Below, in pieces: positions 25,173-34,722 of a stretch of DNA of 64,000 nucleotides (position 1 is the first letter of the stretch; the number at the start of each line of letters is the position of its first letter). The translations under genes were made by a program, and so were the position numbers. Under the pieces are notes generated by a model. That model was not told the DNA's origin, ran no database searches, and worked only from the letters and a program-made list of their open reading frames with translations. This stretch comes from Gudongella sp046224405 (GTDB taxonomy: Bacteria > Bacillota > Clostridia > Tissierellales > Tissierellaceae), in NCBI RefSeq assembly GCF_046224405.1, contig NZ_JBJXRK010000005.1:1-64000 (forward strand), given 5' to 3'.

Positions 25173-25313
25173 TTGATTTCCTCCCCAGAGTACAATTTAA
25201 AGTTGTGATTGGAAAAAATAAATGTGTTATTACCATTATACTGTTAATTCCTCGGGGATTCACTATATTTTTACAAAAATGTCAAATGGTTGTCATGAAT
25301 TTTGTAAAACTAA

Positions 25314-25348
25314 AAATGACGCCAACCAGTGTTAATGGTTGACGTCTC
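25314..25348 (-). terminator. Intrinsic terminator of the SLH/Ig-like gene
   Basis: On the minus strand GACGTCAACCA-(TTAACAC)-TGGTTGGCGTC is followed by ATTTTTAG, about 30 bases beyond the stop at 25376. Confidence 0.8.
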
Positions 25349-25375
25349 TTTGAAACATTATAAGGATTGGAGCAC

Positions 25376-28339
25376 CTATAGGGTGTCTCTAGTTTGAATT
25401 GGTGATGATGGCAATACAAGGTTTCCTGAAAGGTCCCTTATATATGACGGTGAGTCAATGATCCTAACTGCATATTCCGACTGGATAGATTTGTTCTTGA
25501 TTGCTATTACAATGGTGTCAGGGTAGCTTGACAAGAGGGAGGTGGAATACTCATCCTCACTGAGGATTCTGTTGTCAGCAAGTCTGATCACTTCAAGATC
25601 CCTTCTGTAAAGGCTCGCTCCGTCATCCTCAAGGTCCTCGCTGAATTCAATTTCCAGGCTGCCGTTTCTGATATCAACCCTGTTGCTTACTAGCATTGGC
25701 GACACTTCGTCATGAACATTGAAGCCTCCGTAGGCAACTCCTGTATCAATCGACGTTCGGATTTCGTTTCTTCTTACTATGGAAGCATCTCCATCCTCAA
25801 TCCAGGTTACCGATTCCCCCAGGATTATTGTAACTACATTTGTTCCATCGGCTATGACCCTTGAGATGGAAATACCGTTGAAATCAAAGTCCTCAACATC
25901 CGCTTGGATGATAGGCATGTTGAATTTCACCTTCACAACCTCCGGCTCAGATAGAATAGCCTGTTTTCCTGGTATTGAACTGTAGTAATCCACAACCCTA
26001 GCCTCACCTGTCGAGCTTTCGTCAAATTCCAGGCTTAAAAGAAGGGGGTTTGTAAGGTTTCCTGCCTTGCTTCTTAGTCCCACAACCTCAAGCTTGGTGA
26101 GATTGTTCTTCATTCCTACCATGGTCTCCTTACCGGAGATGGTATCAGGAAGTGTTAGGGTTAGTGTCTTTCCTGTATCATTAAGGTATATGTTTGTTCC
26201 TGATGAAAGCGGAAGCTCCGATCCGTCAAAGGTCATCACATAGTTTGAGATGTAGCTTACACTTTGTCTATCCATTTCCTTGTCAAATTCCATTACGATT
26301 ACATTGCCGTATCCTGTGTAATTTAGAAGTCTTGGTCTCTCAAGGTCTTTCATCTGAAGAGTGGTCCTGTAGTCCTTGATTGTGGTTCCTGACAGGTCCT
26401 TAACCCCTGTTATGTCAAGTCTTAGGTCTCCCGCAGGAAGTGTTGTATACAGCTCAAGGACATATTCCCTTCCGGAGCCTGTCACCTGTCTTATGAAGAT
26501 ATTCTTTCCTGCAGAATCCCTCAGGCTGTAGTAGGAGGTATCATCCGCCACCACATTCTTGTTGAAGGTGACCCTTATTGTCCTGCCATCCTCTGAGACA
26601 ATGGCACTTAATACCTGCGGATCAACTGTTTCATCCTTTGGAGTAACTCTGAACTCCTTGATTTCCATCCTGTTTCCCCAGTAGTCTGAGAAAGTGTTGA
26701 CATAAAGTGAAATTTCCTTAGTTGGTAGGGGCTGCTTCTCAAACAGTCCGATCACCCTATTTCCATCTATCAATATCTCATCAGCATAGTTGATACTGGT
26801 CCCTTCCCTTTGGAAGATATTGCTTCCCATCATTGTACCTGTTGGGTCGATGTTTTCTGAGAAAATAATCGTCACCCTTTCTGTGGTCACATTAATGCTG
26901 TCAACCTCAGGAGGAACTGTGTCCCTGTCAACCTTGAACTGTCTGTAATCTACATTCATTCTCTTACCTGAATAGTCCTCAAGTCCGGAAGTCTCAATTG
27001 AATATGTTCCTGAAGAGAGAACCGTACTTGCTGAGCTGTAGCTAAGTGTAATGTGGTTGTCCTTAAGCACCGGATTTCCAAGGGTGTTTGAGGTGTTGAA
27101 GCTGAAGTTGTTCATCGTTGGGATTGTTCTGATTGGCTCTGAGAAGTATATCCTTATTCCCTTGTAGCCAAGAACATCTATTCCGGTGACTTTGGGAGCT
27201 TCATTATCCAATGCTCCGAAGGCTTCATTCACATCCAGTGCTTCTCCTGATTCTGAAAGTATGTTTGAAGCTTTGATTGTATATTGGTTTCCGTCAGTCA
27301 TGGTTCCGTTAAGTACCAGTACAATTGTCCTGTCGCTGTCTTCAAACCTTACCCTGTTGATTGTTCCCGCGCTGGTTGAATAGTTGTAGGTTGAACCTGC
27401 AAGTGTAGTGTCAACAGACTTGTTGAATTCCAGCTTTATTTCCTTAAGGTTGTCTGCGTAGGCATCTGTCAGATCGAATTTAACATTGGATATTCTGAAT
27501 GATTTATATGATGTTGCCTTTGTTTCGGTGTAGTATCTGTATTCGTACTCTCCCAGTAGTAGACCGTCAACATCAAAGCTGAAGTCTCCGTCAAGGTCCA
27601 GTGGGATGTCAAAGTCCTGTGAGCTTCCCTGGGAGGTGGATTTTGGTCTTATGTTAAGTCTGAGTTCATCCACTTCATCGTCATGTACCCTTCCGCTGAA
27701 TGTGACCTTGTTGTTTTTTATTACCATGGACTCCGTAATGTCGATAGGATTAAGTCCGAGCATAGCAGCAAGGGGAGTAGTTTTCCCCTTGACTTCTATT
27801 GCGAGTGCATTTACAATCATTGCAGCCACCTGTCCTCTATTGAGTGTGGCATCCTTTGAAAAGCTAAGTCCTTTCATAATTCCAAGATTTTCAGCTAGAG
27901 TAGGTACACCGTGCCAGTCCTTTGCTTCCTCGTTGTAGCCAAGGGCTCTTAGCAGGACTGTTTGGAATTCGTGGACAGTAACTCCTTTCTTGATGCCGAA
28001 AGTCCCATCATTGTATCCTGATATGAGATTTTGATTCTTGGCCCAAAGGATGTAGGGAATATAGAACTTATGCTCAGGTTTTAAATCGAAGAAAGTGTTG
28101 TGTGAACCTGAATAAATCTCAGCTTCATCTTCCTGTCCGTAAAGCCGTGAAATAAGTACCACCATCTGCTCCCTTGTAAGACCCTGCTCAAGCATTAGGT
28201 TTCCCTGAAGGTCACCCTGGAGTACTCCAAGATCCTTAAGGAATTCACCCTCCTTTTGGTAGGGGCTTGCTGCTGAAACTGGTGCTGCCAAACCCAGAAG
28301 CATTGTTAATGCAAGGGCTAAAGACAATATTCTTTTCAT
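25376..28339 (-). CDS. SLH-domain surface protein with SbsA/Ig-like repeats
   Basis: Large surface protein of 987 residues. Signal peptide (LSLALALTMLLGLAAPVSA), SLH repeats over about 25-190 (LMLEQGLTREQMVVLISRLYG; ISGYNDGTFGIKKGVTVHEFQTVLLRALG; KDATLNRGQVAAMIVNAL), then about eight beta-sandwich repeats of the bacterial SbsA Ig-like type. Each has a strand such as IKLEFNKSVD, GIRIYFSEPI, RVTIIFSENIDP, TIRVTFNKNV, IVMEFDKEMD, VKVKFNMPI or LEIEFSEDL, which resembles the opening strand of big bacterial Ig-like modules. It is a plausible S-layer or adhesive filament. AAGGAGG ribosome site 10 bases upstream of the ATG. Confidence 0.88.
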   Translation of the reverse strand: MKRILSLALALTMLLGLAAPVSAASPYQKEGEFLKDLGVLQGDLQGNLMLEQGLTREQMVVLISRLYGQEDEAEIYSGSHNTFFDLKPEHKFYIPYILWAKNQNLISGYNDGTFGIKKGVTVHEFQTVLLRALGYNEEAKDWHGVPTLAENLGIMKGLSFSKDATLNRGQVAAMIVNALAIEVKGKTTPLAAMLGLNPIDITESMVIKNNKVTFSGRVHDDEVDELRLNIRPKSTSQGSSQDFDIPLDLDGDFSFDVDGLLLGEYEYRYYTETKATSYKSFRISNVKFDLTDAYADNLKEIKLEFNKSVDTTLAGSTYNYSTSAGTINRVRFEDSDRTIVLVLNGTMTDGNQYTIKASNILSESGEALDVNEAFGALDNEAPKVTGIDVLGYKGIRIYFSEPIRTIPTMNNFSFNTSNTLGNPVLKDNHITLSYSSASTVLSSGTYSIETSGLEDYSGKRMNVDYRQFKVDRDTVPPEVDSINVTTERVTIIFSENIDPTGTMMGSNIFQREGTSINYADEILIDGNRVIGLFEKQPLPTKEISLYVNTFSDYWGNRMEIKEFRVTPKDETVDPQVLSAIVSEDGRTIRVTFNKNVVADDTSYYSLRDSAGKNIFIRQVTGSGREYVLELYTTLPAGDLRLDITGVKDLSGTTIKDYRTTLQMKDLERPRLLNYTGYGNVIVMEFDKEMDRQSVSYISNYVMTFDGSELPLSSGTNIYLNDTGKTLTLTLPDTISGKETMVGMKNNLTKLEVVGLRSKAGNLTNPLLLSLEFDESSTGEARVVDYYSSIPGKQAILSEPEVVKVKFNMPIIQADVEDFDFNGISISRVIADGTNVVTIILGESVTWIEDGDASIVRRNEIRTSIDTGVAYGGFNVHDEVSPMLVSNRVDIRNGSLEIEFSEDLEDDGASLYRRDLEVIRLADNRILSEDEYSTSLLSSYPDTIVIAIKNKSIQSEYAVRIIDSPSYIRDLSGNLVLPSSPIQTRDTL

Positions 28340-28406
28340 GGAATCAATCCTCCTTGTTCTTTATTCCTTATAAATGTATTATACATTAAATATGGGGCTA
28401 AAGATA

Positions 28407-28568
28407 TTACAATTGGGTTAAACAGTAGGGAAAGGGAATGTCTGTACAATATGGTAACTATGATTGAAATTAATGATGAGCTGGAGGCAAAATAAAGCAA
28501 AAAAATTAGGAACAACCGAATGGGAATAGGTTCCAATTGTTATAATAGTATGTTACAATTGGGTTAAA
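28407..28568. repeat. Pair of exact 16-base direct repeats in a divergent promoter region
   Basis: TTACAATTGGGTTAAA occurs at 28407-28422 and 28553-28568, 146 bases apart, between the divergent SLH genes. The second copy lies just before the c-di-GMP aptamer. They could be binding sites of one regulator acting on both genes. The rest of 28340-28574 holds only A/T-rich sequence, with TATAAT at 28541 as candidate -10. Confidence 0.45.
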
Positions 28569-28574
28569 TTATAT

Positions 28575-28694
28575 ATTTTGGCAAACTTATTGAAAGGTAA
28601 GGACGCAAAGCTACGGGCCTAAAGGAAACTCCATGGCAGCCGGGCTGCTTGGTAAGTTCCTTTTAATTGTATCCTTTGAGATACAATTTTCTAT
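28575..28694 (+). promoter_or_regulatory. c-di-GMP-I riboswitch with terminator
   Basis: Aptamer core: TTTGGCAAACTT, TTGAAAGG, GGACGCAAAGCTACGGGCCT, then CCATGGCAGCCGGGCTGC, the near-consensus GEMM-I pattern with the ligand-contacting G and A kept. The expression platform has AATTGTATC-CTTTGA-GATACAATT followed by TTCT (28665-28692), a terminator stem, and a competing AAAGGAAACT / AGTTCCTTTT pairing. It sits about 35 bases before the SLH gene at 28730. Confidence 0.88.
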
Positions 28695-28729
28695 ATCTAA
28701 AGGAAGCACATAATTTAAGGAGGGGTTAC

Positions 28730-30490
28730 ATGTTAAAGAAATGGATGGTAATTGCACTTTCATTGGTTATGGTTTTAAGTATGATGCCAGTGGGTGCTTA
28801 TGCCGAAACGACAACTTTTAGCGACATGCCAGATGATTGGTCAACAGCTGCACTTCAAAGCGCAGTGGACAACGGTTTACTTAATGGTGCCAATGGCAAG
28901 ATTATGCCACAGGAGAACCTGACAAGGGCTCAGATGGCTGCTGTAATCAACAGAGCATTTGGAGCCGAGAAGGTAGCGGTATTGGCAGAATATGATGATG
29001 TTACTGCTTCTGACTGGTTCTTCTTGGATATGGCCAAGGCTGTTGCAATGGGAACTTTCCAGGGCAGTGGAAGCAAGCTTAATCCAAATGACCCAATAAC
29101 AAGGGAACAGGCATTTGCTGTTATCGCAAGGGCATTGAACCTTGGAGAATCTGATGTTGCACCAGATGGATTTACAGACCTATCTGAGATATCTGGATGG
29201 GCGACTGGTGAGGTTTATGCTCTGGTAAACAATGGGTATATCCAGGGATCAAACGGTATGCTGAATCCACAGGGATATATTACAAGAGCAGAATTTGCTC
29301 AGGTTATGTACAATACAATCAAGGAATATATCAGTGAAGCAGGAGAGTATTCCATAGATGTTGAAGGAAACCTAATGAAAAATTCTCCTGGTGTTGTTTT
29401 GACCGACTCAACAGTAGTTGGGGATGTCATCATTGGAGATGGAGTTGGAGATGGAGCAGTAACACTTGATGGTGTAAATGTTGAAGGCAGGCTTCTTGTC
29501 AGAGGTGGAGGAGCTGAATCAGTAATAATAAAGGGAGGATCCACAATAGGAACCATAACTGTGGCGAAGGTAGATGGAGAGGTTAGGATATTCGCAGAGG
29601 ATGGAAGTGACGTAGGCACTGTTCTTATAGATGGCAAGGATGATGTAATTATTGAAGGAACATTTGAGAATATAGTTGTGAATGCACCGGACATTACTGT
29701 TTGGGCCAGAGCGGCAACAATCTCATCTTCAGAGGTAATGGGCGAAGAATCAAAACTGGTTATCGACAAGGACTCAACTGTTGAAAAGGTGGTTCTGTCA
29801 GGAGCCAAATCAGCGGTTGAGGTCAATGGCGAGGTAGAGGAGATTGAAACAGCTGAATCCGCTGTAAATGCATTGATCACTGTTGAAAAGGATGGAAAGG
29901 TTGGCCTTGTAGTTGCAAACGGAGCAGGGACAGCTGTTGAAGGCGAAGGCTCAGTAGAAGCTGTGGAAGCCAATGCTGATGATGTAGTTGTGGTCACTGA
30001 AGGAACAGAGGTTACTGCTGCTGAAGGCGTTGAGGGAGTAATGGCAGGAGAAGAAGAGGTTGATGCAGGTGATACCGCCACAGTTGAAAAAGAAACCACA
30101 ACATCAGGTGGTGGCGGTGGTGGTGGATCCTCATATGTTTCACCAAGACTTCTTGGAGCTACATTAAACGGAGATGAAGCATCTATCTCAGGGAATGACA
30201 TCACTATTGAGTTTACCAATGAGGGAGAAAATGGAGAATACATTATCGTTGCTGAATTTGATAAGGAAGTTAAGATCAAATCCGTAACATCCTTGGACAA
30301 TTCAAGTGTAAACATTCAGTTTATCAATGAAAACACCACAGATGTTCCAACTGGCTATTCAAGTACTTTGAATTACGAATTTACGCATACAATAACTGAG
30401 CAGCATTTCAATGTATTTGGAGATGTCTTTGAGGTAGTTGTAACTGACGGGTCAAGAGATTTGACATTCACAGTAACTGTAAATCATTAA
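28730..30490 (+). CDS. SLH-domain protein with repetitive beta-solenoid-like region
   Basis: The 586-residue product has a signal peptide (ending GAYA) and three SLH repeats at about 25-205 (FSDMPDDWSTAALQSAVDNGLL; LNPNDPITREQAFAVIARALN; LNPQGYITRAEFAQVMYNTI). A long V/I/G/E-rich region (about 215-470) of short repeated strands (VVGDVIIGDG, VEGRLLVRGG, IIKGGSTIGTITV, KVVLSGAKSAVEV) suggests a stacked beta-solenoid. A Gly8 linker leads to a C-terminal beta domain. The ATG at 28730 follows AAGGAGG; an upstream in-frame ATG is inside the riboswitch terminator and is rejected. Expression is probably set by c-di-GMP. Confidence 0.87.
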   Translation: MLKKWMVIALSLVMVLSMMPVGAYAETTTFSDMPDDWSTAALQSAVDNGLLNGANGKIMPQENLTRAQMAAVINRAFGAEKVAVLAEYDDVTASDWFFLDMAKAVAMGTFQGSGSKLNPNDPITREQAFAVIARALNLGESDVAPDGFTDLSEISGWATGEVYALVNNGYIQGSNGMLNPQGYITRAEFAQVMYNTIKEYISEAGEYSIDVEGNLMKNSPGVVLTDSTVVGDVIIGDGVGDGAVTLDGVNVEGRLLVRGGGAESVIIKGGSTIGTITVAKVDGEVRIFAEDGSDVGTVLIDGKDDVIIEGTFENIVVNAPDITVWARAATISSSEVMGEESKLVIDKDSTVEKVVLSGAKSAVEVNGEVEEIETAESAVNALITVEKDGKVGLVVANGAGTAVEGEGSVEAVEANADDVVVVTEGTEVTAAEGVEGVMAGEEEVDAGDTATVEKETTTSGGGGGGGSSYVSPRLLGATLNGDEASISGNDITIEFTNEGENGEYIIVAEFDKEVKIKSVTSLDNSSVNIQFINENTTDVPTGYSSTLNYEFTHTITEQHFNVFGDVFEVVVTDGSRDLTFTVTVNH

Positions 30491-30507
30491 TTAGTAGTAA
30501 ATACAAG

Positions 30508-30545
30508 CTATAGACCGGGCTTGCCCGGTTCTATAGCATTGAATT
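30508..30545 (+). terminator. Intrinsic terminator
   Basis: CTATAGACCGGGC-TT-GCCCGGTTCTATAG with GAATTTTT shortly after, following the SLH gene. Confidence 0.7.
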
Positions 30546-30573
30546 TTTAATCGTACTTAAGGAAGTGTATAAT

Positions 30574-32400
30574 ATGAAAACAAGAAGAGTTGCAACACTT
30601 GTTTTTGCAGACACAATGATAATAAGCTTTGCTTTCTTTTTATCCCTGTACACTAGATTTGACTCGATTTTCTATGATGGATACCTGGACTTCTATTTAA
30701 GCAGGGTGATACCGGTTACCCTGCTTAAGCTTGCAATTTTTTATTTATTTAATTTTTACAGAAGTCTTTGGGAATTTGCCAGTATAGATGAGTTGATTGA
30801 AATCTTTTTTGGAGTGTCAATCGCAAACCTAGCCACAATGATAGCTATTGCATTAACGGGAGACCAATTGCCTAACTCCATGTTCTTGAGCATAGGCATA
30901 TTTGAGCTGATCCTAATTGGAGGAGTAAGGTTTGCCTATAGAAGCATACGAAGACTCAAGTCGGGCTTTTCCAGGAACAAGGGATTGAAGAGGGTAATGA
31001 TAGTTGGTGCTGGTGCAGCTGGGGTCATGATACTTAAAGAGCTTCGAAACCACAAGGACTTTTCAATGGTTCCTGTGGCTTTTATTGATGATAATCCTGA
31101 CAAGATTGGAAGCGTCATCAATGGTGTTAAGGTTATTGGAGGGAGATCCTCAATTCAGGAATCAGCAGAAAAGCTTAAGGTAGATGAAATCATAATTGCA
31201 GTACCATCGGCCAGCAACAAGGATAGAAAGGAAATTATCAACATTTGCAAGAATACAAGGGCTAAAACAAAAATACTCCCTGGGATGTACGAGCTCATTG
31301 GAGGCAAGGTCAGCATTTCCAATATTAGAGATGTGCAGATCGAAGACCTGCTGGGCAGGGAGGAGGTCAAGCTTGATCTTGAGGAGCTGACAGGCTTTGT
31401 CAATGGCAAGGTTGTCATGATAACAGGGGGCGGTGGATCCATTGGATCTGAGCTGGCAAGACAGGTCGTCAAGTATAAGCCCAGGAAGCTTATTCTTGTT
31501 GACGTATATGAAAACGCCCTGTACGACTTCCAACAGGAGCTAAAGAGAAGCACATTCGCCTTGGATTTTGAAGCGATTATACTCTCGGTAAGGGACAAGG
31601 TTGCCATTGACAAGGCCTTTGAGAAGATAAGGCCACAGATTGTCTTCCACGCAGCAGCGCACAAGCATGTGCCATTGATGGAAAGAAGTCCCGATGAAGC
31701 CATCAAGAACAATGTATTTGGCACCTTGAATGTTGTCAGGGCTTCAGACAAGTACAATGTTGAAAAGTTTGTTCTCGTTTCTACTGACAAGGCAGTAAAT
31801 CCAACAAATGTGATGGGTGCATCCAAAAGGGTTGCAGAAAAGATTGTCAGAGCGTATAATGATGTAAGCAAAACGGACTTTGTGGCAGTTAGATTCGGGA
31901 ACGTCCTTGGAAGCAATGGAAGCGTCATTCCACTTTTCAAGAGACAGATCGCGGATGGCGGTCCCGTAACCGTTACAGATACAAGAGTTATAAGATACTT
32001 TATGACAATCCCAGAAGCCTGTCAGTTGGTGCTTCAGGCAGGGGCCATGGCAAAGGGTGGAGAGATTTTTGTCCTTGATATGGGAGAACCTGTTAAGATT
32101 ATTGACCTGGCTACGGACCTTATTAAGCTATCCGGCTATGAACCTCATAAGGACATACCTATCGATATTGTTGGGTTAAGGCCTGGAGAGAAGTTATACG
32201 AGGAGTTGTTGATAGAGAGTCCTGATATTGAGCAGACAAGGCATGAAAAGATCTATATTGAAGGAACTGAATGCTGCAAGTTTGATGAGATAATTGAAAG
32301 GGTTGACGGATTGAGAAAATATCTTGATCGGGATGATTCTGAAAGTCTTAAGGAATACCTGGCAGGATTTGTTGAGGGCTATATACCCTATAAGAAATGA
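30574..32400 (+). CDS. Membrane nucleotide-sugar 4,6-dehydratase (CapD/PglF/EpsC-like)
   Basis: Makes a 4-keto-6-deoxy UDP-sugar, the first step to bacillosamine-type sugars for surface glycans. The 608-residue protein has four N-terminal membrane helices (about 5-110), a first Rossmann domain (VGAGAAGVMIL near 145) and a catalytic SDR domain starting GGGGSIGSEL near 285. The active site is the PglF kind, with STDKAV.. and MGASKR instead of a YxxxK motif (Met replacing Tyr). ATG at 30574 chosen because AAGGAA lies 9 bases upstream. It opens a four-gene polysaccharide block through 34642. Confidence 0.88.
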   Translation: MKTRRVATLVFADTMIISFAFFLSLYTRFDSIFYDGYLDFYLSRVIPVTLLKLAIFYLFNFYRSLWEFASIDELIEIFFGVSIANLATMIAIALTGDQLPNSMFLSIGIFELILIGGVRFAYRSIRRLKSGFSRNKGLKRVMIVGAGAAGVMILKELRNHKDFSMVPVAFIDDNPDKIGSVINGVKVIGGRSSIQESAEKLKVDEIIIAVPSASNKDRKEIINICKNTRAKTKILPGMYELIGGKVSISNIRDVQIEDLLGREEVKLDLEELTGFVNGKVVMITGGGGSIGSELARQVVKYKPRKLILVDVYENALYDFQQELKRSTFALDFEAIILSVRDKVAIDKAFEKIRPQIVFHAAAHKHVPLMERSPDEAIKNNVFGTLNVVRASDKYNVEKFVLVSTDKAVNPTNVMGASKRVAEKIVRAYNDVSKTDFVAVRFGNVLGSNGSVIPLFKRQIADGGPVTVTDTRVIRYFMTIPEACQLVLQAGAMAKGGEIFVLDMGEPVKIIDLATDLIKLSGYEPHKDIPIDIVGLRPGEKLYEELLIESPDIEQTRHEKIYIEGTECCKFDEIIERVDGLRKYLDRDDSESLKEYLAGFVEGYIPYKK

Positions 32401-32433
32401 TTTGTAAGTCTTTAATTAGGAGGAAGTACCATT

Positions 32434-33108
32434 ATGGAAGAAATAAGTTTACGGGAAATATATTATATACTTAAGAAGAGAATGGGAATGATAATAATAC
32501 TGCTTATATTATCCCTTGCCATAAGTGCAGTAGTAAGCTTTTACGTACTTGACAAGCAGTATCAGGCCAACACCACATTGATGGTTGGAAGACCTAAGGA
32601 TTATGTCACTGAAAACAAGCTGGAATATAATGAGCTTCTACTTAACCAAAGACTTGTTTCAACCTACGGAGAGCTTATAAAGACAAGGACTGTGGCAGAC
32701 AGGGTTATTGAAAACATGGGACTTTCACTGACATACAATCAGTTGAGGGAAAAGCTTAATGTAAGCCTTGTCAAGGACACTGAAATAATAAGAATCTCAG
32801 TAATTGACACTGACCCTGTTTTGGCTGCAGAAATTGCCAATGAGACCTCAGAGGTATTCATGGAGACGGTGCAGGAAATCATGAAGGTTGAAAATATCCA
32901 GGTTATAGACACGGCCCAGGTTCCTACAGCGCCGATTCAGCCAAGGCCACTGATGAACATTGCAATAGCTGGTGTGCTTGCGGTTATGTTGGGGGTATTC
33001 ATAGCATTTCTTATTGAGTTTCTGGATACAACGATCAAGACTCCCGAGGATGTTGAAAAGCACCTTGGACTGCCCGTTATTGGATCTATACCTATGGTGG
33101 AGGACTAA
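32434..33108 (+). CDS. Polysaccharide chain-length determinant/kinase modulator (Wzz/CapA/YveK)
   Basis: The 224-residue protein has a cytosolic N-terminus, a membrane helix (MIIILLILSLAISAVVSFYVL, near 17-37), an extracytoplasmic coiled domain, the conserved P-rich segment AQVPTAPIQPRPLMNIAIAG and a second helix near 180-200. In Gram-positives this protein activates the separate tyrosine kinase encoded just downstream, and together they set exopolysaccharide chain length. Confidence 0.9.
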   Translation: MEEISLREIYYILKKRMGMIIILLILSLAISAVVSFYVLDKQYQANTTLMVGRPKDYVTENKLEYNELLLNQRLVSTYGELIKTRTVADRVIENMGLSLTYNQLREKLNVSLVKDTEIIRISVIDTDPVLAAEIANETSEVFMETVQEIMKVENIQVIDTAQVPTAPIQPRPLMNIAIAGVLAVMLGVFIAFLIEFLDTTIKTPEDVEKHLGLPVIGSIPMVED

Positions 33109-33110
33109 AA

Positions 33111-33854
33111 ATGGCTAGAAAAAAAAGAACTGAAAGATTATTCTCCCTAGAGGATCCAAAGTCCATTGTTTCAGAGGCATTTAGGACCTTAAGGACAAAT
33201 ATACAGTATGCAAATATAGATAAGGACATAAAATCAATTACCGTAACATCCCCAAGCCAAAGGGAGGGTAAATCAACGGTTAGTGCTAACCTTGCATTCT
33301 CATTGGCGGAGTCTGGCAAGAAAACCTTGATTGTTGACTGCGACATGAGAAAGCCAAGGCTTCACAAGCTATTTGGAGTTACGAATCTCGACGGTCTTAC
33401 CAGGTACCTTATGGGAGAAATTGAAGGAGAGGAAGGGTTTAAGAAGGTCAAGGGAGTAAGCAGCCTTGATGTATTGACCAGCGGTCCCATACCACCGAAT
33501 CCTGCGGAGCTCCTTGGCTCCAATAGGATGAAGGAATTCCTTGAAAGCCTTGAGGAGTCCTATGACTATATTATCCTTGACAGTCCTCCCATCGGACTGG
33601 TCACTGACAGTGCAATAATTTCGACCATAAGCGATGGAACCATACTGGTACTTGAGGTGGGCCAAACTCAAACTGAGGTTGCAAATCATGCAACTGAGCT
33701 TTTAAATCAGGTAAACGCTAAAATACTGGGAGTTGTACTAAACAAGATTCCTGTCAAGGGGAACCAGTACTATAACTATAAATATTATCAGTACAATCAA
33801 TATTATGGGGAAGAGCTTGATAGAAGGGACAGAAAGAAGAGGCGAAACAGATGA
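33111..33854 (+). CDS. Bacterial tyrosine kinase (CpsD/CapB/YwqD family)
   Basis: The 247-residue BY-kinase has Walker A SQREGKSTVSANLA near 48, Walker A' LIVDCDMRKPR near 70 and Walker B YIILDSPP near 150. The C-terminal tail carries a dense tyrosine cluster (YYNYKYYQYNQYYG), the autophosphorylation site. It starts 2 bases after the modulator gene and overlaps the phosphatase gene by 4 bases (ATGA), the usual Wzd-Wze-Wzh arrangement. Confidence 0.92.
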   Translation: MARKKRTERLFSLEDPKSIVSEAFRTLRTNIQYANIDKDIKSITVTSPSQREGKSTVSANLAFSLAESGKKTLIVDCDMRKPRLHKLFGVTNLDGLTRYLMGEIEGEEGFKKVKGVSSLDVLTSGPIPPNPAELLGSNRMKEFLESLEESYDYIILDSPPIGLVTDSAIISTISDGTILVLEVGQTQTEVANHATELLNQVNAKILGVVLNKIPVKGNQYYNYKYYQYNQYYGEELDRRDRKKRRNR

Positions 33855-34642
33855 TTGATTTACATTCCCACATTCTTCCTGAAATAGACGATGGTTCAAA
33901 GGATATGGAAATGTCCCTAAGTATGGCCAGACTATATGTGGAAAATGGCTTTGAAAGGGTAGTTGCCACATGCCATTATTTTGGGGAAGGAAAGGGCCCT
34001 CAAATTGAGGATCTGGAAATGGCGAAATCAGAGCTGGAAGACATGCTTGACAGGGAAGGAATAGACTTGAAAATTGAGCTTGGCAACGAGCTGTACCTAT
34101 CACCTGACATTATGGAGAACATACAGTCTGGGAAGGCTCTGTCATTGGCAGGAAGCAGGTATATACTGATTGAGTTGCCAGCAAATGAAGTACCAGATTA
34201 CACAGAAGACATTCTATATGAAATGCAGATAAAAGGTTATATTCCAATTATTGCCCATCCCGAAAGAAACAGTAAAATAATTAGAAATCCAAACATCCTT
34301 TATACCTTGGTGGAGAAGGGGTCAATGGCCCAGTTGAATCTTCACAGTATGACTGGAATGTACGGCAAGGATGTCATGAATACAGCAGCTGCGCTTTTGA
34401 AATATAATCTGATTCACTTTGTTGGAACAGATAGCCATTCTGACAGGAGAAGGTCACCGATTGTAAAGAATAGCCTGAAGTTACTTGAAACCAAGGTTGG
34501 AAAGGAAAGGTACTTTAGGATAGTGTATCAGAATCCTGAGCTGCTTATCCAAGACAAGGTTATCAATAAGATTAACCCTGAACCGGTTGTTAAACGAGGA
34601 TTATTAAATGGTCTGATGAATGGACTTTTATCAATAGGCTAA
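33851..34642 (+). CDS. PHP-family tyrosine-protein phosphatase (CpsB/CapC/YwqE)
   Basis: Metal-dependent phosphatase that reverses phosphorylation of the preceding kinase. The 263 residues open with the PHP motif MIDLHSHILPEIDDG, followed by CHYFG, IELGNELYLS, PIIAHPERN and FVGTDSHSDRR, giving the full set of metal ligands. No glycosyltransferase or polymerase genes follow, so the polysaccharide locus is split. Confidence 0.92.
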   Translation: MIDLHSHILPEIDDGSKDMEMSLSMARLYVENGFERVVATCHYFGEGKGPQIEDLEMAKSELEDMLDREGIDLKIELGNELYLSPDIMENIQSGKALSLAGSRYILIELPANEVPDYTEDILYEMQIKGYIPIIAHPERNSKIIRNPNILYTLVEKGSMAQLNLHSMTGMYGKDVMNTAAALLKYNLIHFVGTDSHSDRRRSPIVKNSLKLLETKVGKERYFRIVYQNPELLIQDKVINKINPEPVVKRGLLNGLMNGLLSIG

Positions 34643-34722
34643 ATTTGGAGATATCTGAATTGGCCTTTTTTCTTTGCTAATTTTCCCAGATTTTGGGTAT
34701 AGGTGTTCAAGGAGGGATGCTT

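Noticed and set aside
29299..30315. 338-codon minus-strand frame opposite the SLH solenoid gene
   Set aside because: It is the antisense of a biased V/G/E-rich coding region; the product is Ser/Thr/Pro-rich low-complexity sequence with no ribosome site, and the plus-strand protein has clear SLH domains.
31155..31940. 261-codon minus-strand frame opposite the CapD-like gene
   Set aside because: It overlaps the Rossmann-domain coding region, which is strongly conserved in the plus frame.
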